From Clostridiales bacterium (GTDB taxonomy: Bacteria > Bacillota > Clostridia > Oscillospirales > Oscillospiraceae), in the NCBI GenBank assembly GCA_004556345.1, contig SFHQ01000023.1:1-44908 (forward strand): a DNA stretch of 44,908 nt. Direction: 5' to 3'. The first letter of the stretch is position 1; every line of letters starts with the position of its first letter. Made by a program: the position numbers and the translations under genes. The notes below the pieces were generated by a model. The model was not told the DNA's origin. It searched no databases and saw nothing but the letters and a program-made list of their open reading frames with translations. This document shows, in pieces, positions 8,358 to 18,600 of this stretch.

Positions 8358-9797
8358 CCCACGATGTCCCCGTCGTCAAAGGGATCGCCGCATTCCGGGC
8401 AGAACTTGGGGGGATGCCGGGGGTCCTCAGGCTCCCAGCCGCACTTGTCACACTTGTACTGGGGGACGCCGGCCGGCTTCTTCGCGCCGCACTCGGAGCA
8501 GAACTTTCCTTTGTTCACCGCGCCGCAGGTGCAGGTCCAGCCGTCCTCTGCGGGGGCGGGTCTTGGGCTGCCGCACTCCGGGCAGAACTTGCCGGTGGCG
8601 ATGTTGCCGCAGGTGCACTGCCAGCTGTCTGCGGCAGGCTTCGGCTCCGGCTTCTTTGTCCCGCAGTTGGGGCAGAACTTGCCGGTAATGCCGCTCTGGC
8701 CGCAGGTACACGCCCAGCCCTGCTCCGCCGAAGCGGGGGCGGGCTGCTCCGCCTGCTGCTGAGCCTGCTGTTGGGCCTGCATTTGAGCTTGCTGCTGGGC
8801 CTGCATCTGGGCCTGCTGCATCTGCTGCTGCTGTCCCATCTGGAAGAGGTTCTGGGCGTTCATGCCGCCGGCCTGACCGGCCATGCCCATGCCCATGAAA
8901 GCCATGGCGGGACCGGCGCCCGTGTTGGCGGCTGCCGCCTTCATCGCCTCACCCTGCGAGCCGACAAGGTGCGCTGCTGCACGGGTGGGATCCATGAAGG
9001 CCGCGTTGCGCTGCAGCTCCTTGATCATCTGCTCGTCTTCCTCGTTGGCCTTCACGCTGGAAACGCCGAAGGAAACGATCGTTGAGGGCGTCGGCCAGCT
9101 CCAGCGTGTGGCCGGGCAGGGCGGAGTAACGGATGCCCATTTCGCTGATCTTTGCGAAGGCCGGCTGAAGCGCGGTCAGCAGCTCTGTTTTCATCTGACC
9201 TGCGATGTTCTCGGTCTTATAGTCCTCGCTGACGTTGCCGCAGACATTGGTGTAGAACAGCAGCGGGTTTTTCAGCCGGATGCTGTACTCACCGAAACAG
9301 CGGATGCCGATGTCCAGGTCGATGCCCGCTCTCTGATCCACCACCCGGAAGGGGACGGGGCTGGGCGTGCCGTACTTGTTGCCCGTCAGTTCCTTGGTGT
9401 TGAAGTAGTAGACGCGCTGGTCCTTGGGGGCCTCGCCGCCGAAGGTGAATCGCTTGCCGACGTTCTGGAACACGCTTTTCACGCTCTCGCCCAGGTCACC
9501 GGAGAAAATGCTGGGCTCTGTGGACATGTCGTAGGTGTATTCGCCCGGCTCGGCGCACACGTCCACCACCTTGCCCTGCTCCACGATGAGCATGCACTGG
9601 CCGTCCGCAATGGCGATCAGGCTGCCGTTGGTGATGATGTTGTCGTCACCGTGCTTGTTGCTGGACCGGCCCGAAACCTTTTTCTTGCCTTTTACTGCCA
9701 GTACATCCGCGGGGATGGCTTCGCAATAAAAGTACTCCTTCCATTGGTCGGCCAGTACGCCGCCGGCTGCGCCCAATGCCGCTTTGATAAGTCCCAT
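8354..9797 (-). pseudogene. SPFH-domain protein with four zinc ribbons, frameshifted
   Basis: The SPFH (stomatin/prohibitin/flotillin-like) half starts at 9797 after AAGGAGA and reads well to GHTLELADALND near 9082. The frame then runs into nonsense (RFLRRFQREGQRGRR). The next frame resumes the family sequence: VSFGVSSVKANEEDEQMIK, a Gln/Ala-rich stretch, then four CxC/CxxC zinc ribbons to 8354. The break is near 9075-9085. Relatives, from memory, carry about 15 more residues between these blocks, so a small deletion of 3n+2 bases fits better than a one-base insertion. The intact protein would be a membrane-associated scaffold. It heads the operon with the small membrane protein and the DUF4428-like gene. 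It could be a true mutation or a sequencing error. Confidence 0.75.
8745..8840 (-). repeat. Gln/Ala/Met-rich low-complexity coding repeat
   Basis: Short CAG/GCC-rich units encode repeated QAQMQAQQQ stretches between the SPFH domain and the zinc ribbons. This linker is prone to slippage. Confidence 0.6.
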
Positions 9798-9830
9798 AGT
9801 CTCTGTCTCCTTTTTGTTTGTTTATTTGAG

Positions 9831-9855
9831 TTTGATCTTGTGTTTTGATCTTGTG
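9831..9855. repeat. 12-base direct repeat upstream of the SPFH gene
   Basis: TTTGATCTTGTG occurs at 9831-9842 and again at 9844-9855, one base apart, in the 101-base gap between the SLH gene and the SPFH gene. It could be an operator or chance. No clear promoter is visible beside it. Confidence 0.4.
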
Positions 9856-9898
9856 TGATGTGTGGATAGGGTGTCGTGGGCCGTGGCCCTGCTGTCTG

Positions 9899-11953
9899 TT
9901 AGCGATAGGTGCGGCTCCAGGTCTCGCTGCTGCCGGACTTGGTGTAGTCGTGGCCGTTGGCGGCCTCCATGGTGTACCAGTAGGCCCAGTGGCTCTCGCT
10001 CACGTCCGTAAAGGCGCGAAGCTCGCTGAGATGGCTGCGGATGTAGCTCTGGTCTGCATTGCGCTCCAGCAGACGGCAGGTGACGGCCGCCACCTCGGCG
10101 CGGGTGATGGAGTTGTTCGGCCGGAAGGTCCCGTCCGCATAGCCGTTGACCCAGCCGCGCGTGGCTGCGAAGTTGATGTACTTGGCTGCCCAGTGGCTGC
10201 TCGGCACATCGGAGAAGCTCTTGGTGCCCTCCGTCAGCGCTTCAAAGCGGCTGGCAATGGCGGCGAACTCAGCGCGGGTCACGGAGGCATCGGGCCGGAA
10301 GCTGCCGTCCGCGTAGCCGGTGATGATGCCGAACTGCTGCATATAGCCGATGTAGTTGGCGGCCCAGTGGCTCTTTGCCACATCGGAGAAGGTGTTGGAG
10401 TAGGTCTGATCCGCCGTCATCTTCTCGGTCAGCAGGCGGGCGAACATGGTGGTCACCTCGGCGCGGGTCATGTTGCGGTCAGGCTCGAAGGTGCCGTTGG
10501 CGTAACCCGACAGGAAGGCGAGGTGGTCGGTGCGGTTCAGCTCCGCCGCCTTGCGGTTGACGAAGGTCACAGGGGCGTAGTCCTTTCCGTTCATCGTAAT
10601 GCGGGAATCGCTGACGGTGAGGGTGTAGGTCTCATCGGAGGCCACATAGCCCTTCGGGGCGCTTTTTTCCAGCAGGGTGTAGGTGCCGTTGCTGACGTCA
10701 GGAAAACGCACGATGCCGTTGGCGTTGGAGGTGGCCGTGTAGGCCTCCCGGCCCTGGCTGTCCGTCAGCACGAAGGAGGCACCGGTCAGGGCCTTGCCCT
10801 GGGTGTCGGTCGTGTTGGCCGTGATGGTCGCGGCGGGGGGGATGACTTCGGCGTCGTAGGTGTAGGTGTTGGTAAAGGTCATCTTCTCCACGGCGGTCTC
10901 GGAATCTTCATAATAGATGCCGTTGGCACCCTTCATCTTCGTCGTGGGATAGATGGCCAGCTGGTAGTTCATCACGGTCGCTTCCAGCGGCGTATTGGTG
11001 GATACAAGCGAGACATTGACCACGGTCTGGCCGCTGGTTTGCTCGTACTGCGGCTTGATGTGCCACACCGCGTCGTCATACGTCCAGTGGTCCGCGCCGC
11101 GGTCCTTTTCCCGGACATAGAAGCCCTCGCAGAGGAGCGCTTCCACCTGATCGGCCGGACCGGAGATGATCAGCTTACCGTCGTAGGTGCCTGCACCTTT
11201 TGTGGTGACGGTGGCGGTATAGAGATCCTTCGCGTGCGCCTCCATGCTGCTGACGCCCACATCGAAGATCTCCAGGGCAAACGTCTCCTTGCCGGGAGCG
11301 GTGTTGCCGCCCTGCTTCACCGTCTTGGTGAAGGGAAGCTCATAGCTTGTGCTGCTGTAGGTGTTGGTGAACTCAGCTGTGGGGTAATACACATCATTTC
11401 CAGGCTGATGGAGCCTCAGATCCATGGAGTTATGTTCAATGTCATACCAGAAAGTCAACGCATAGTCCTCAGTAGAATAGGTCCATCCCGGCTTGCCGTC
11501 ATTCTTCTCTTTGAGCAGGAAGGTCTTGGAGTACCAGGCGACCGTATCCGTTCCGGACTTGGTAACGGCATCCCAATGATAGGGAGTATAATCCTTTTTT
11601 GTTGGGACACGGAAACGGAGCGTTTTCTCAACATCATTGACCCCGTTCGTGGACAGTTTCAGGTCTTCCACACCAATACCGTAGTAGGAAAGGGGATGCT
11701 TCTCCCCCTTGGCTGTATCCTCCACTTCAAATTCAAAGGTCTCTGCGGGAGGGGCTTCCGTGCCGTTTTGCCGGACATGTTTCACGATCAAAACGTCCAG
11801 TATCCTGTCCGCATATTCAAATGTGTCTGTTTTGGAGTCACTCGGTACCTTGCCCCACTCTTCTGCCAGGGCCATGGTGGGGAGCATTCCGATCATCAGG
11901 ACGAGACAGAGCAGGATGCTCAGCAGTCTCTTCGTGGTTTTTTGTTCTTTCAT
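9899..11953 (-). CDS. Surface protein with pilin-like and SpaA-like domains and SLH repeats
   Basis: A 684-residue secreted protein. The signal peptide (KRLLSILLCLVLMIGMLPTM) ends near ALAEE. Two or three repeats with the flavour of Spy0128/FctA pilin domains follow (residues about 35-365; for example TFTNTYTYDAEV). Next is one SpaA-type prealbumin-like domain near 372-468 (GASFVLTDSQGREAYT, then GTYTLLEKSAPKGYV), a fold often stabilised by isopeptide bonds. SLH repeats (GYADGSFRPDASVTRAE and similar) fill 470-684 and bind cell-wall polymer. It is likely an adhesin or stalk. The ATG at 11953, after AGAAGGAG, overlaps the stop of the preceding zinc-ribbon gene (ATGA). The longer upstream frame is that gene's shadow. 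Confidence 0.85.
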   Translation of the reverse strand: MKEQKTTKRLLSILLCLVLMIGMLPTMALAEEWGKVPSDSKTDTFEYADRILDVLIVKHVRQNGTEAPPAETFEFEVEDTAKGEKHPLSYYGIGVEDLKLSTNGVNDVEKTLRFRVPTKKDYTPYHWDAVTKSGTDTVAWYSKTFLLKEKNDGKPGWTYSTEDYALTFWYDIEHNSMDLRLHQPGNDVYYPTAEFTNTYSSTSYELPFTKTVKQGGNTAPGKETFALEIFDVGVSSMEAHAKDLYTATVTTKGAGTYDGKLIISGPADQVEALLCEGFYVREKDRGADHWTYDDAVWHIKPQYEQTSGQTVVNVSLVSTNTPLEATVMNYQLAIYPTTKMKGANGIYYEDSETAVEKMTFTNTYTYDAEVIPPAATITANTTDTQGKALTGASFVLTDSQGREAYTATSNANGIVRFPDVSNGTYTLLEKSAPKGYVASDETYTLTVSDSRITMNGKDYAPVTFVNRKAAELNRTDHLAFLSGYANGTFEPDRNMTRAEVTTMFARLLTEKMTADQTYSNTFSDVAKSHWAANYIGYMQQFGIITGYADGSFRPDASVTRAEFAAIASRFEALTEGTKSFSDVPSSHWAAKYINFAATRGWVNGYADGTFRPNNSITRAEVAAVTCRLLERNADQSYIRSHLSELRAFTDVSESHWAYWYTMEAANGHDYTKSGSSETWSRTYR

Positions 11954-12375
11954 GTTGATCCATCTCCTTCTGTTGCGATTGTTTCGGCCGGTTCGGCAGG
12001 CAGTTCCTGGGGGAAGGCCGCCTCTTCTGCCACAACGTTGCCGCGCACCTGTAACGTTTTCGCGCAGGCAATGCACAGGTCCAGATCCTCACAGATCAGG
12101 AAGCAGCGGTCACACACCAGCCTGCCGCAGACGGGGCAGCGGCTGAAGATCTCCGAGGCTTCCGCCGCGGCTTTTTCCCGGGCGGCCTCCCGTTCCTGTT
12201 CATAGAGGGCGTGGAAGATCGTGCGCATCCCCTCCGTCTCCGGCTCCGCGCCGGCTTTGGAAAAACGAACGGGGCTGCTGTGCCAGGTCCTGCCGCACTC
12301 TTGACAGCGAACGAGAAAGCGAAACTCCCCCGTGGTGGAGCAGTCTCCCATTGCCTCTTTCATGACCCGCTTCAT
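11950..12375 (-). CDS. Small zinc-ribbon protein coupled to an SLH surface gene
   Basis: A 141-residue cytoplasmic protein with CQECGRTW (about residue 24), a helical middle, then CPVCGRLVCDRC and CIAC (about 78-104), which could bind two or three zinc ions. Its layout (a strand-rich first Cys region, an Ala/Glu helix, then CPxCGR) matches the protein at 20137-20532, so the two look paralogous. I chose the ATG at 12375 because GGAGGGGG lies just before it; the longer upstream frame lacks this. Its stop overlaps the start of the SLH protein gene (ATGA), so the two are translated together. The 246 bases upstream, to the LuxR gene end, hold no gene and no convincing promoter. Function unknown. 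Confidence 0.7.
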   Translation of the reverse strand: MKRVMKEAMGDCSTTGEFRFLVRCQECGRTWHSSPVRFSKAGAEPETEGMRTIFHALYEQEREAAREKAAAEASEIFSRCPVCGRLVCDRCFLICEDLDLCIACAKTLQVRGNVVAEEAAFPQELPAEPAETIATEGDGST

Positions 12376-12621
12376 GTGTTCCCCCTCCTCTCCGGCAGCT
12401 TTTTCTATGCGGCTCTTGTTGTTTTTATTTCTATCAGCTTTCACAGGGAAAAGATATAGGCCTGAGTCCTGTTTTTGGCCCAAAATCGCAAAACCATGAC
12501 CGAGTCATAGACGAAATGCACAAGGACAAGCGGCATAAATTGCGCATTTTCGACAACGCCCGTGGTGCCGCCGCCGTGGCAAAGCCGGCATGCGAAGCGG
12601 CCGTTTCCCGGTGGAGTGCTG
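12376..12621. other. Intergenic region, 246 bases, no gene seen
   Basis: It lies between the end of the membrane LuxR gene and the zinc-ribbon/SLH pair, all on the minus strand. The zinc-ribbon ribosome site is at its left end. An AT-rich patch (about 12410-12490) could hold the promoter, with TATATC as the best -10, but spacing to a -35 is poor. Confidence 0.4.
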
Positions 12622-14214
12622 CTATTTTCCGCCGCCCTGCAACAGATCCTCCAGGCGCTCGCAGCGCCGGAGAACGTCCAGATAGGCTTTCAGGGCGTTG
12701 TAGGAATCCACCCCCAGCTTGCTGTAAATGTGGCTGTTGTGCCCCTTCACCGTCCCCGCGCTGATGAAGAGCAGGCCGGAGATGTCTTTGACGGTATAGC
12801 CCTCGGCATAGTAGCGCAGGATGACCCGCTCCGTCCCCGTCAGTCCCTTCGCCCGGTCGGTGAGTTCGGAGACTAGGCTTTCCACCTGGCGGGGCAGGGC
12901 CTCTTCGGCCTGCTTCTCCCGCAGGCGGCTGTGGAAATAGGCCGTCAGCTCGTCGATCTCCCGGATGCCTGTGGGCTGCCAGTTCTGCTCCCCGCTCCTG
13001 GCCGCGGCAAAGCCCTGGGTGATGGGCGTGGTAAAGCGGCGGGAGAGGGCGACGGCCAGCAGCAGCATCCCCGCAAGAAAGCCGAGGGAGCCAAGCGTCC
13101 AGCCGATGCGGGCGCTCTGCGCCCGGTGGCGGTAGATGTTCTCCGGCACCAGCGTGACCGCCGCCAGCGGGTGGCCGTCTGCCAGCCGTCCGGGGACGAC
13201 CTGATGCTGGCCGAGATAGGTCGTGCCGTTCCAGGTGAAGGTGTCGTAGTCCCGGCCGGTCCGGATCCGCATCTCACCGGAGGCCGACAGGTCCGTCCCT
13301 TCCGTGCTGCCCAGCATCGCCCGGTCCAGAAGCAGGGTCTCCCCGTTCATGGGGGCCAACAGCATCAGGAAGTTGCCGTAGGGGCTGGAGACCGTAGGAT
13401 GGGACAGGCTGAAGTAAAGCTCGCTCAGCTCCATGCCGCAGATGCCCCGCACCACGCCCGCCCCGTCCCGCACGGGTACGCACAGCAGCGTCACGTTCTC
13501 CCAGGTGTCCAGCAGGGGCACCCGCCCTGTCCAGAGGCAGCCGCCGGAGAGCCGGTCCTCCTCCCACGACATGACCTGCCGGTAGCCGGGGATGAGGGAG
13601 GTGTCCAGCTCCGGGTTCCAGCGGTTGTGCAGCTGTAAGCCGTTTTCCCTGGCGGCGGCCACCGTGCCCCGGAAGTAGGCCGTGCTGCCGCTGGGATGGG
13701 CCGAGCGCAGGCTGGAATAGCGGAGATACACCCCCATGCGGGAGCTTTTGGACCCCGGCAGCGCCGTGTTGGCCGTGGCGTCCAGGCAGAAGTACACGCC
13801 GCTGCAAGTGCTGCCCGCCAGGGCGGTCTTCAGCGTGGGGATCAGCTGGCTCTCCAGCGCGGCGATGAGGTCCGGGGCGTCGTTGAGCGCCTCAAAGGAC
13901 AGGCTGCGGCAGGCGAGAAAGCGCTCCATCTCCCCGCTGACCGCTTCGGAAAGCTCGATGCCCTGCGCGGTGAGGACATCCATCTGGGAGATAAACACGG
14001 CGGCGGTGTTTTTTTGCTGTAAGGCCGCCGTCTCCCCGAACTGGCGTGCGGTGCGGGAGAGCACGCCCGTCACGCTCAGCAAGAACAGCGCAGCGGCCAG
14101 CGCCGCCAGCACCAGGCACAGCCAATACAGCGCCAGGCGGCTGCCGATGCTGTACCCGCCCCCCGGTGCGCCGTGTATGTGCCACCCCTTGTTCCAGCGC
14201 TTCTTCCACTGCAT
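12622..14214 (-). CDS. Membrane-anchored LuxR-type regulator with extracytoplasmic sensor (copy 1)
   Basis: A 530-residue protein. TM1 is near 26-52, an extracytoplasmic domain of about 315 residues follows, TM2 is near 369-391, and a short linker leads to a LuxR/GerE helix-turn-helix at about 457-515 (LTGTERVILRYYAEGYTVKDI, quoted as LTGTERVILRYY and AEGYTVKDI; then ISAGTVKGHNSHIYSKLGV). The sensor has the Cache-like pattern GVYFCLDA...TLLCVPVRDGAGVVRGICGMEL. So an outside signal would act directly on a DNA-binding domain at the membrane, with no kinase. Its sensor is paralogous to that at 22145. It follows the solute-binding lipoprotein by 26 bases, with GGAGAGGAGGG before the ATG. Its targets are unknown; the neighbouring surface genes are obvious candidates. 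Confidence 0.85.
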   Translation of the reverse strand: MQWKKRWNKGWHIHGAPGGGYSIGSRLALYWLCLVLAALAAALFLLSVTGVLSRTARQFGETAALQQKNTAAVFISQMDVLTAQGIELSEAVSGEMERFLACRSLSFEALNDAPDLIAALESQLIPTLKTALAGSTCSGVYFCLDATANTALPGSKSSRMGVYLRYSSLRSAHPSGSTAYFRGTVAAARENGLQLHNRWNPELDTSLIPGYRQVMSWEEDRLSGGCLWTGRVPLLDTWENVTLLCVPVRDGAGVVRGICGMELSELYFSLSHPTVSSPYGNFLMLLAPMNGETLLLDRAMLGSTEGTDLSASGEMRIRTGRDYDTFTWNGTTYLGQHQVVPGRLADGHPLAAVTLVPENIYRHRAQSARIGWTLGSLGFLAGMLLLAVALSRRFTTPITQGFAAARSGEQNWQPTGIREIDELTAYFHSRLREKQAEEALPRQVESLVSELTDRAKGLTGTERVILRYYAEGYTVKDISGLLFISAGTVKGHNSHIYSKLGVDSYNALKAYLDVLRRCERLEDLLQGGGK

Positions 14215-14240
14215 GTAAGCTCCCTCCTCTCCTGCCTGCG

Positions 14241-15584
14241 TTACTTGTCGTAGCTTCCTTGGACCTCCGCCAGCGTGGTGCGCAGCAGCGGGGCCAGCGC
14301 GTCCGCGCCCTGCTCCAGATACTGCGCCCGCCCCGCCGTCAGGCGCAGACGCGCCGTTTTTTCAAAGCGGGTCTCCAGCGACAGATAGTCCTCCCGCTGG
14401 GGCGGGACATAGAACGTGTACTCCTGCCGCGTTTGCAGAAAGGCTTCATAGAGCGAGACATACATGGGGTCCTCCAGCGTCTCAATGGCGGCGGGCAGGA
14501 GGCGGTCAAAGCCCGCCTTCGTCACCGGCATGTAGCCGAGCGCCGTGGCAAGGTCCACGTTCCGCTCCGGCTCGTTCAGCCACTTGAGAAACGTCATGCA
14601 GGCCTTTTCCCGCTCCGGCGTAGATTTGACCACGCACAGCCCCGCGCCCCGCTGCATGACCAGCTTCTCCCCGCCGGCAAAGACGGGGCAGGGCAGCGAG
14701 AGGATCTCCACCTGCTCGGTCCGGTTGTCCTCATAGGTCACCACGTCGGAATAATACAGCACGCTGGCCGAGGAGGCCACGGCGGCGATCACGTCGCCGG
14801 TGCGCAGCGGCTCGGTGGCGTAGCCGCTGCCCAACCATAGCCCGCCGGTCAGCGCGGCTCTGGCGTAAGGTGCCCAGGCGTAGGCGAACTTGGGGCCGAA
14901 GGCGAGGCCGTCCTCGTCGAAAAAGCGCTCTCCCAGCGACTCCGTCCCCACCTGAAAATAGTTGAAGTGATAGTCGTGGGCGAAGAAGCACTTGCCGCCC
15001 GACCAGTCCGCGTATTGCTCCGCCACGGCGTACAGCCCCTCCCAGGTGGCCAGCTCGTCCAGGCTTGCGCCGGTCTCGGCGGCGAAGCGGTCAAAGGCCG
15101 TCTTGTTCACAAAGAGGATCTCCGTGGATTTGGCCAGCGGCAAAATGACCAGCCGGTCGTGGACCGTCCCTTCCGCAAGAAATTCCGGGAGGTAGCCCGC
15201 CAGGTCTTCCTCGGTGAAATAGTCCCGGTAATCCACCAGGATGTCCTCATCCGGCAGCGCCAGCACGGTTTTGGGGTAGGACACGAACAGGTCCGGCAGC
15301 GCCGGTGCGCCCGGCTCCTTGTAGGCGGCGGCCAGCACGCTCTCGTGGATGCTGTTGGTGTTGCTGACGCTGTCTACCCGCACCCGGACGCCCTGCGCCT
15401 GCCCCACGGTGCGGTTGAACTCCTCGACCAGCGTGTTCATGGGGGAGCTGACCTCGCCGCCGTAAACGTGCCAAAGGGTGAGGGTGACGGGTTCCTCTTG
15501 CTTCCCTTCCCCGCAAGCGGCGAGGCACAGCACAAAGCCGGCGGCCAGCGCCAACGCCGCCAGCCGAGCGATCGTTTTCTTCAT
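14241..15584 (-). CDS. ABC-type solute-binding lipoprotein without a transporter (copy 1)
   Basis: A 447-residue family 1 extracellular solute-binding protein. The lipoprotein signal ends at lipobox CLAAC (Cys near residue 23). The mature start VTLTLWHVYGGE and the later LYYSDVV and FLKWLNEPERN segments follow the sugar-binding pattern. The ATG at 15584 after GAGGAGG begins the signal peptide; the frame upstream is a shadow. No permease or ATPase gene lies near, and the next gene is the membrane LuxR regulator, so a ligand-sensing role is likelier than transport. It is clearly paralogous to 20782-22116 (both have WHVYG, PMxxLVxEFN, TVGQxQGVRV, DELATWEG). Ligand unknown, perhaps a sugar or glycan piece. 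Confidence 0.87.
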   Translation of the reverse strand: MKKTIARLAALALAAGFVLCLAACGEGKQEEPVTLTLWHVYGGEVSSPMNTLVEEFNRTVGQAQGVRVRVDSVSNTNSIHESVLAAAYKEPGAPALPDLFVSYPKTVLALPDEDILVDYRDYFTEEDLAGYLPEFLAEGTVHDRLVILPLAKSTEILFVNKTAFDRFAAETGASLDELATWEGLYAVAEQYADWSGGKCFFAHDYHFNYFQVGTESLGERFFDEDGLAFGPKFAYAWAPYARAALTGGLWLGSGYATEPLRTGDVIAAVASSASVLYYSDVVTYEDNRTEQVEILSLPCPVFAGGEKLVMQRGAGLCVVKSTPEREKACMTFLKWLNEPERNVDLATALGYMPVTKAGFDRLLPAAIETLEDPMYVSLYEAFLQTRQEYTFYVPPQREDYLSLETRFEKTARLRLTAGRAQYLEQGADALAPLLRTTLAEVQGSYDK

Positions 15585-15607
15585 GGATATGCCTCCTCGC
15601 TTGGGGG

Positions 15608-15640
15608 AACCGGCGCGGCGGCGGGGCCGCCGCGCCGGTT
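15608..15640 (-). terminator. Long GC-rich hairpin before solute-binding gene 1
   Basis: A perfect 15-bp stem (AACCGGCGCGGCGGC and its complement) with a GGG loop between the giant SLH gene and the lipoprotein gene. On the minus strand C's, not T's, follow it, so it may attenuate or process the transcript rather than end it. Confidence 0.5.
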
Positions 15641-15688
15641 CGTTCTCTGTTATGCTATGATGCGATGGCTGGAGAATGCCTCGAACCG

Positions 15689-18600
15689 TCACTTCATGCT
15701 GCGGTAGAGGAAGGTGACGATCTGGGCGCGGATGCAGTTGGCGTCGGGGCTGAAGGCCGTGGCGCCGGTGCCCTTGGTGATGTCCTTCTGGACGGCCCAC
15801 TGCACGGCGTCGGCGTAGTAAGCGCTGCCGGCAACGTCGTCAAACGGATTTGCGCTGCCTGCCGCCGGGGACTTCTGCGCCCGCCACAGGAAGGTGACGA
15901 TCTGCGCCCGGGAGCAGGTGGCGTTGGGGCTGAAGGTCGTTGCCGAGGTGCCGACGGTGACGCCGTTCTCCACGGCCCACCGCACCGCGTCATCGTAGTA
16001 GCTGCCCGCCTTCACGTCGGCGAAGGGCAGGGAACCGGCCTTGGCAGCGGGGCTGCCGGCGGCCCGCCACAGGAAGGTGACGGCCTGGGCGCGGGTGCAG
16101 ACGCCGTCGGGGGTAAACGTGCTGTCGCTGGTGCCCTTGGTGATGCCCTTCTCCACGGCCCAGCCGACGGCCTCCTCATAGTAAGCGCCTGCGGGCACGT
16201 CGGTGAAGGTGGTGCCGGGAACTTCGGGAACGAGGGGCTTGCTGACCGTGACCGTGCAGGCTGCGGACTTGGTGCCGCAGGTGACGGTGATCGTCGCCGT
16301 GCCCTCGCCCTTGGCCGTGACCTTGCCGCTCTTGTCGACCGCCGCAACGGCGGGCTTGCTGCTCGTCCAGGTCAGGCTGCCCTCTGCGTTGGCAGGCTCC
16401 TTCACGGCGGAGAGCTGGCAGGTCTTGCCGACCTCCAGGTCCACCTTCTTCGGGGTGAGGGTCAGGCCGGTCAGTTCAACGAGGGGAGCGTCGCCCACGG
16501 TGATATAGAAGCCGACAGACGGAGAAAACGAACTGATATTCGTCGGCTTGGTCTTGTTGACGGCAACCAGCTCCAGTCTGGTTTTCTCCGATCCGGTATG
16601 CGCCTTTGTCGGCTCGATCTTGCCGTTCTCCAGCGTCATGTGATCATCACGCATCGAATACGCAGCGCCACCGCTTCCGACCTTGATGATGCGCCATTCC
16701 AGCGTGTAGTTGTCCAGCGCACCCTTGGGGTACACGGAAACGGCATACTCCGGCAGGGGCATGGTCTCGCCGGGGCGCATCGTCAGGTCGGGGAAGCTGG
16801 GGGCGACGATGATGTCGGCGGCCGTGCCGATGTCGCTCACGTTCTCGTAGACATGCACTCTCCAGGTGCCGTAGGACTGCGGGGTGTAGCCGCCGTACTC
16901 CGCCGCCAATGTGCCCGTTCCCACGGTATCGCCCCGGATGGTGACGCTGGGGATCGTACTGCCGGAGGCCACCGGGCCGGTGGGGGCGGTCACGGTGAAC
17001 GGAGCGGATGCACCGTACTGGGACTTAAAGGTAAAACCAGACCATGTCGTAGCACCGACGGGGTTCGTCTTGGCGGTGAGGGTCACGCTCTCGCCCTTTT
17101 TGATGTAAATGATGTTCCCGCTTCCGTAGAAGTTGTATTTCCTGCCGTTTGCGTCCGTCAGGATGACGCGGTTGAGCATGGTGATCTCGTCCAGCAGCAC
17201 GCTGGTGCTGCTGACCTTGGAGCCGGTCTGGTGGGTGTCGGTGCCCTTGTAGCGGGTGAAAATGTAATAGGTGCTGCCCTTGTTCAGGCCGTTCACCGTG
17301 GCGGAGGTGATCGGCGTGCCGCCGGTGGGCCACCCGTTGCCGGAGGTGGGGGCGCTGGTGGTGTAGATGTACTCCTGATCGGACTTGAAGTTGCTGATCT
17401 GAAACGCCGTGTAGGTCCCGTCGGCGTTCTTCTGTGCCGTAACGTTCGGCAGCGACGGGGTGTTGTCGTTGGCGGCCTTGCTGACCTTCGCCGGTGCGCT
17501 GACGATCTCGCCGAGATAGCCCTTCTTCGTGATGACGACGCGGATGCGGACGTTCTCGCCCATGTCAGCCGCACCGGGGATATACTGGCCATCGGTCGCG
17601 TCGGGAATATCCTTCCATGTGCTGCCGCCGTCCGTGCTGCGCTGCCACTGGAACTGGCACTCCCAGATGTAGACGCCCGGGGTTATGGTGCCGGAGAAGA
17701 GGACGGGCTTACCGAAAACGGCGCTGTTTATGTAGCTCGCCTTGCCCGTGAGGGTCTTGACCTCCGGCGCTTCGCTGACCACCAGCTTAACGATATGCTC
17801 GTTGCTGATGATGCCGATGGAGCTGCCGTTCTTATCCAGATTCAGCTGCAAATCATAGGAATAGACCTTGGGGTCTGCGCCCTTAGGAATGGTGACCGTA
17901 TGCGAGGTTTTATTGGCATCGATGGTCTCTGTCTTCTGTACTGCGGTAGAACCGGAAATATAATGCTCGCACTTGGTTCGATAGGTATAGCCCGCGTCCT
18001 TCAGCTCCTGCGCCAAAGGTTTCCACTGGAAGGTGAGGGTATGCGCCTTGCTGTTGTCCATCTCCTCAACTGCGCCCTTCCAGTCCCTGGCGTAGTCGAT
18101 GGACTTGCCGTCCAGCTTGACCGACTCCATCACACCCCATGCGTCGCGGATGACCTCGATGGGAGTGCTCGAGTTGAGTTTCAGATAGAAAGCATCATTA
18201 TTTTTCCCCACGAGCGACGCAATGTTCTCGGAGGTATAGAACTTTCCGTTTACCTTTATCGCGCTGTTCGGGAAGCACTTCATGGAGTGAAGTATCATTT
18301 CCAGCTTGGCACGCGCTGTGGCATCCGAATTCACCCCATTGCCATAGCTATTTGCGGTAACATTGTAAATGTCGAGTTTGGGATTCTTGTCGGGCGAGTC
18401 GAACACGCCGCTCTTGAGCAGCAGCACCGGGACGGTTTTCACATAAGTGTTTTTGCTGTAATCGTTGTCAACATGAAAGCCGTCGTTGAAGTGTGCTCCG
18501 TCTATGACCATCTGCGTCGCACCCTTCTGCATATCTTCTACCACGAACGGGGCGTTGAACACGCCGCCGTTGAGGACAACGCGCGGCTCTGTATCCTGCG

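Noticed and set aside
9845..12205. Plus-strand 786-residue frame opposite the pilin-like SLH gene
   Set aside because: It has no ribosome site and lies opposite a protein with a clear signal peptide and SLH repeats.
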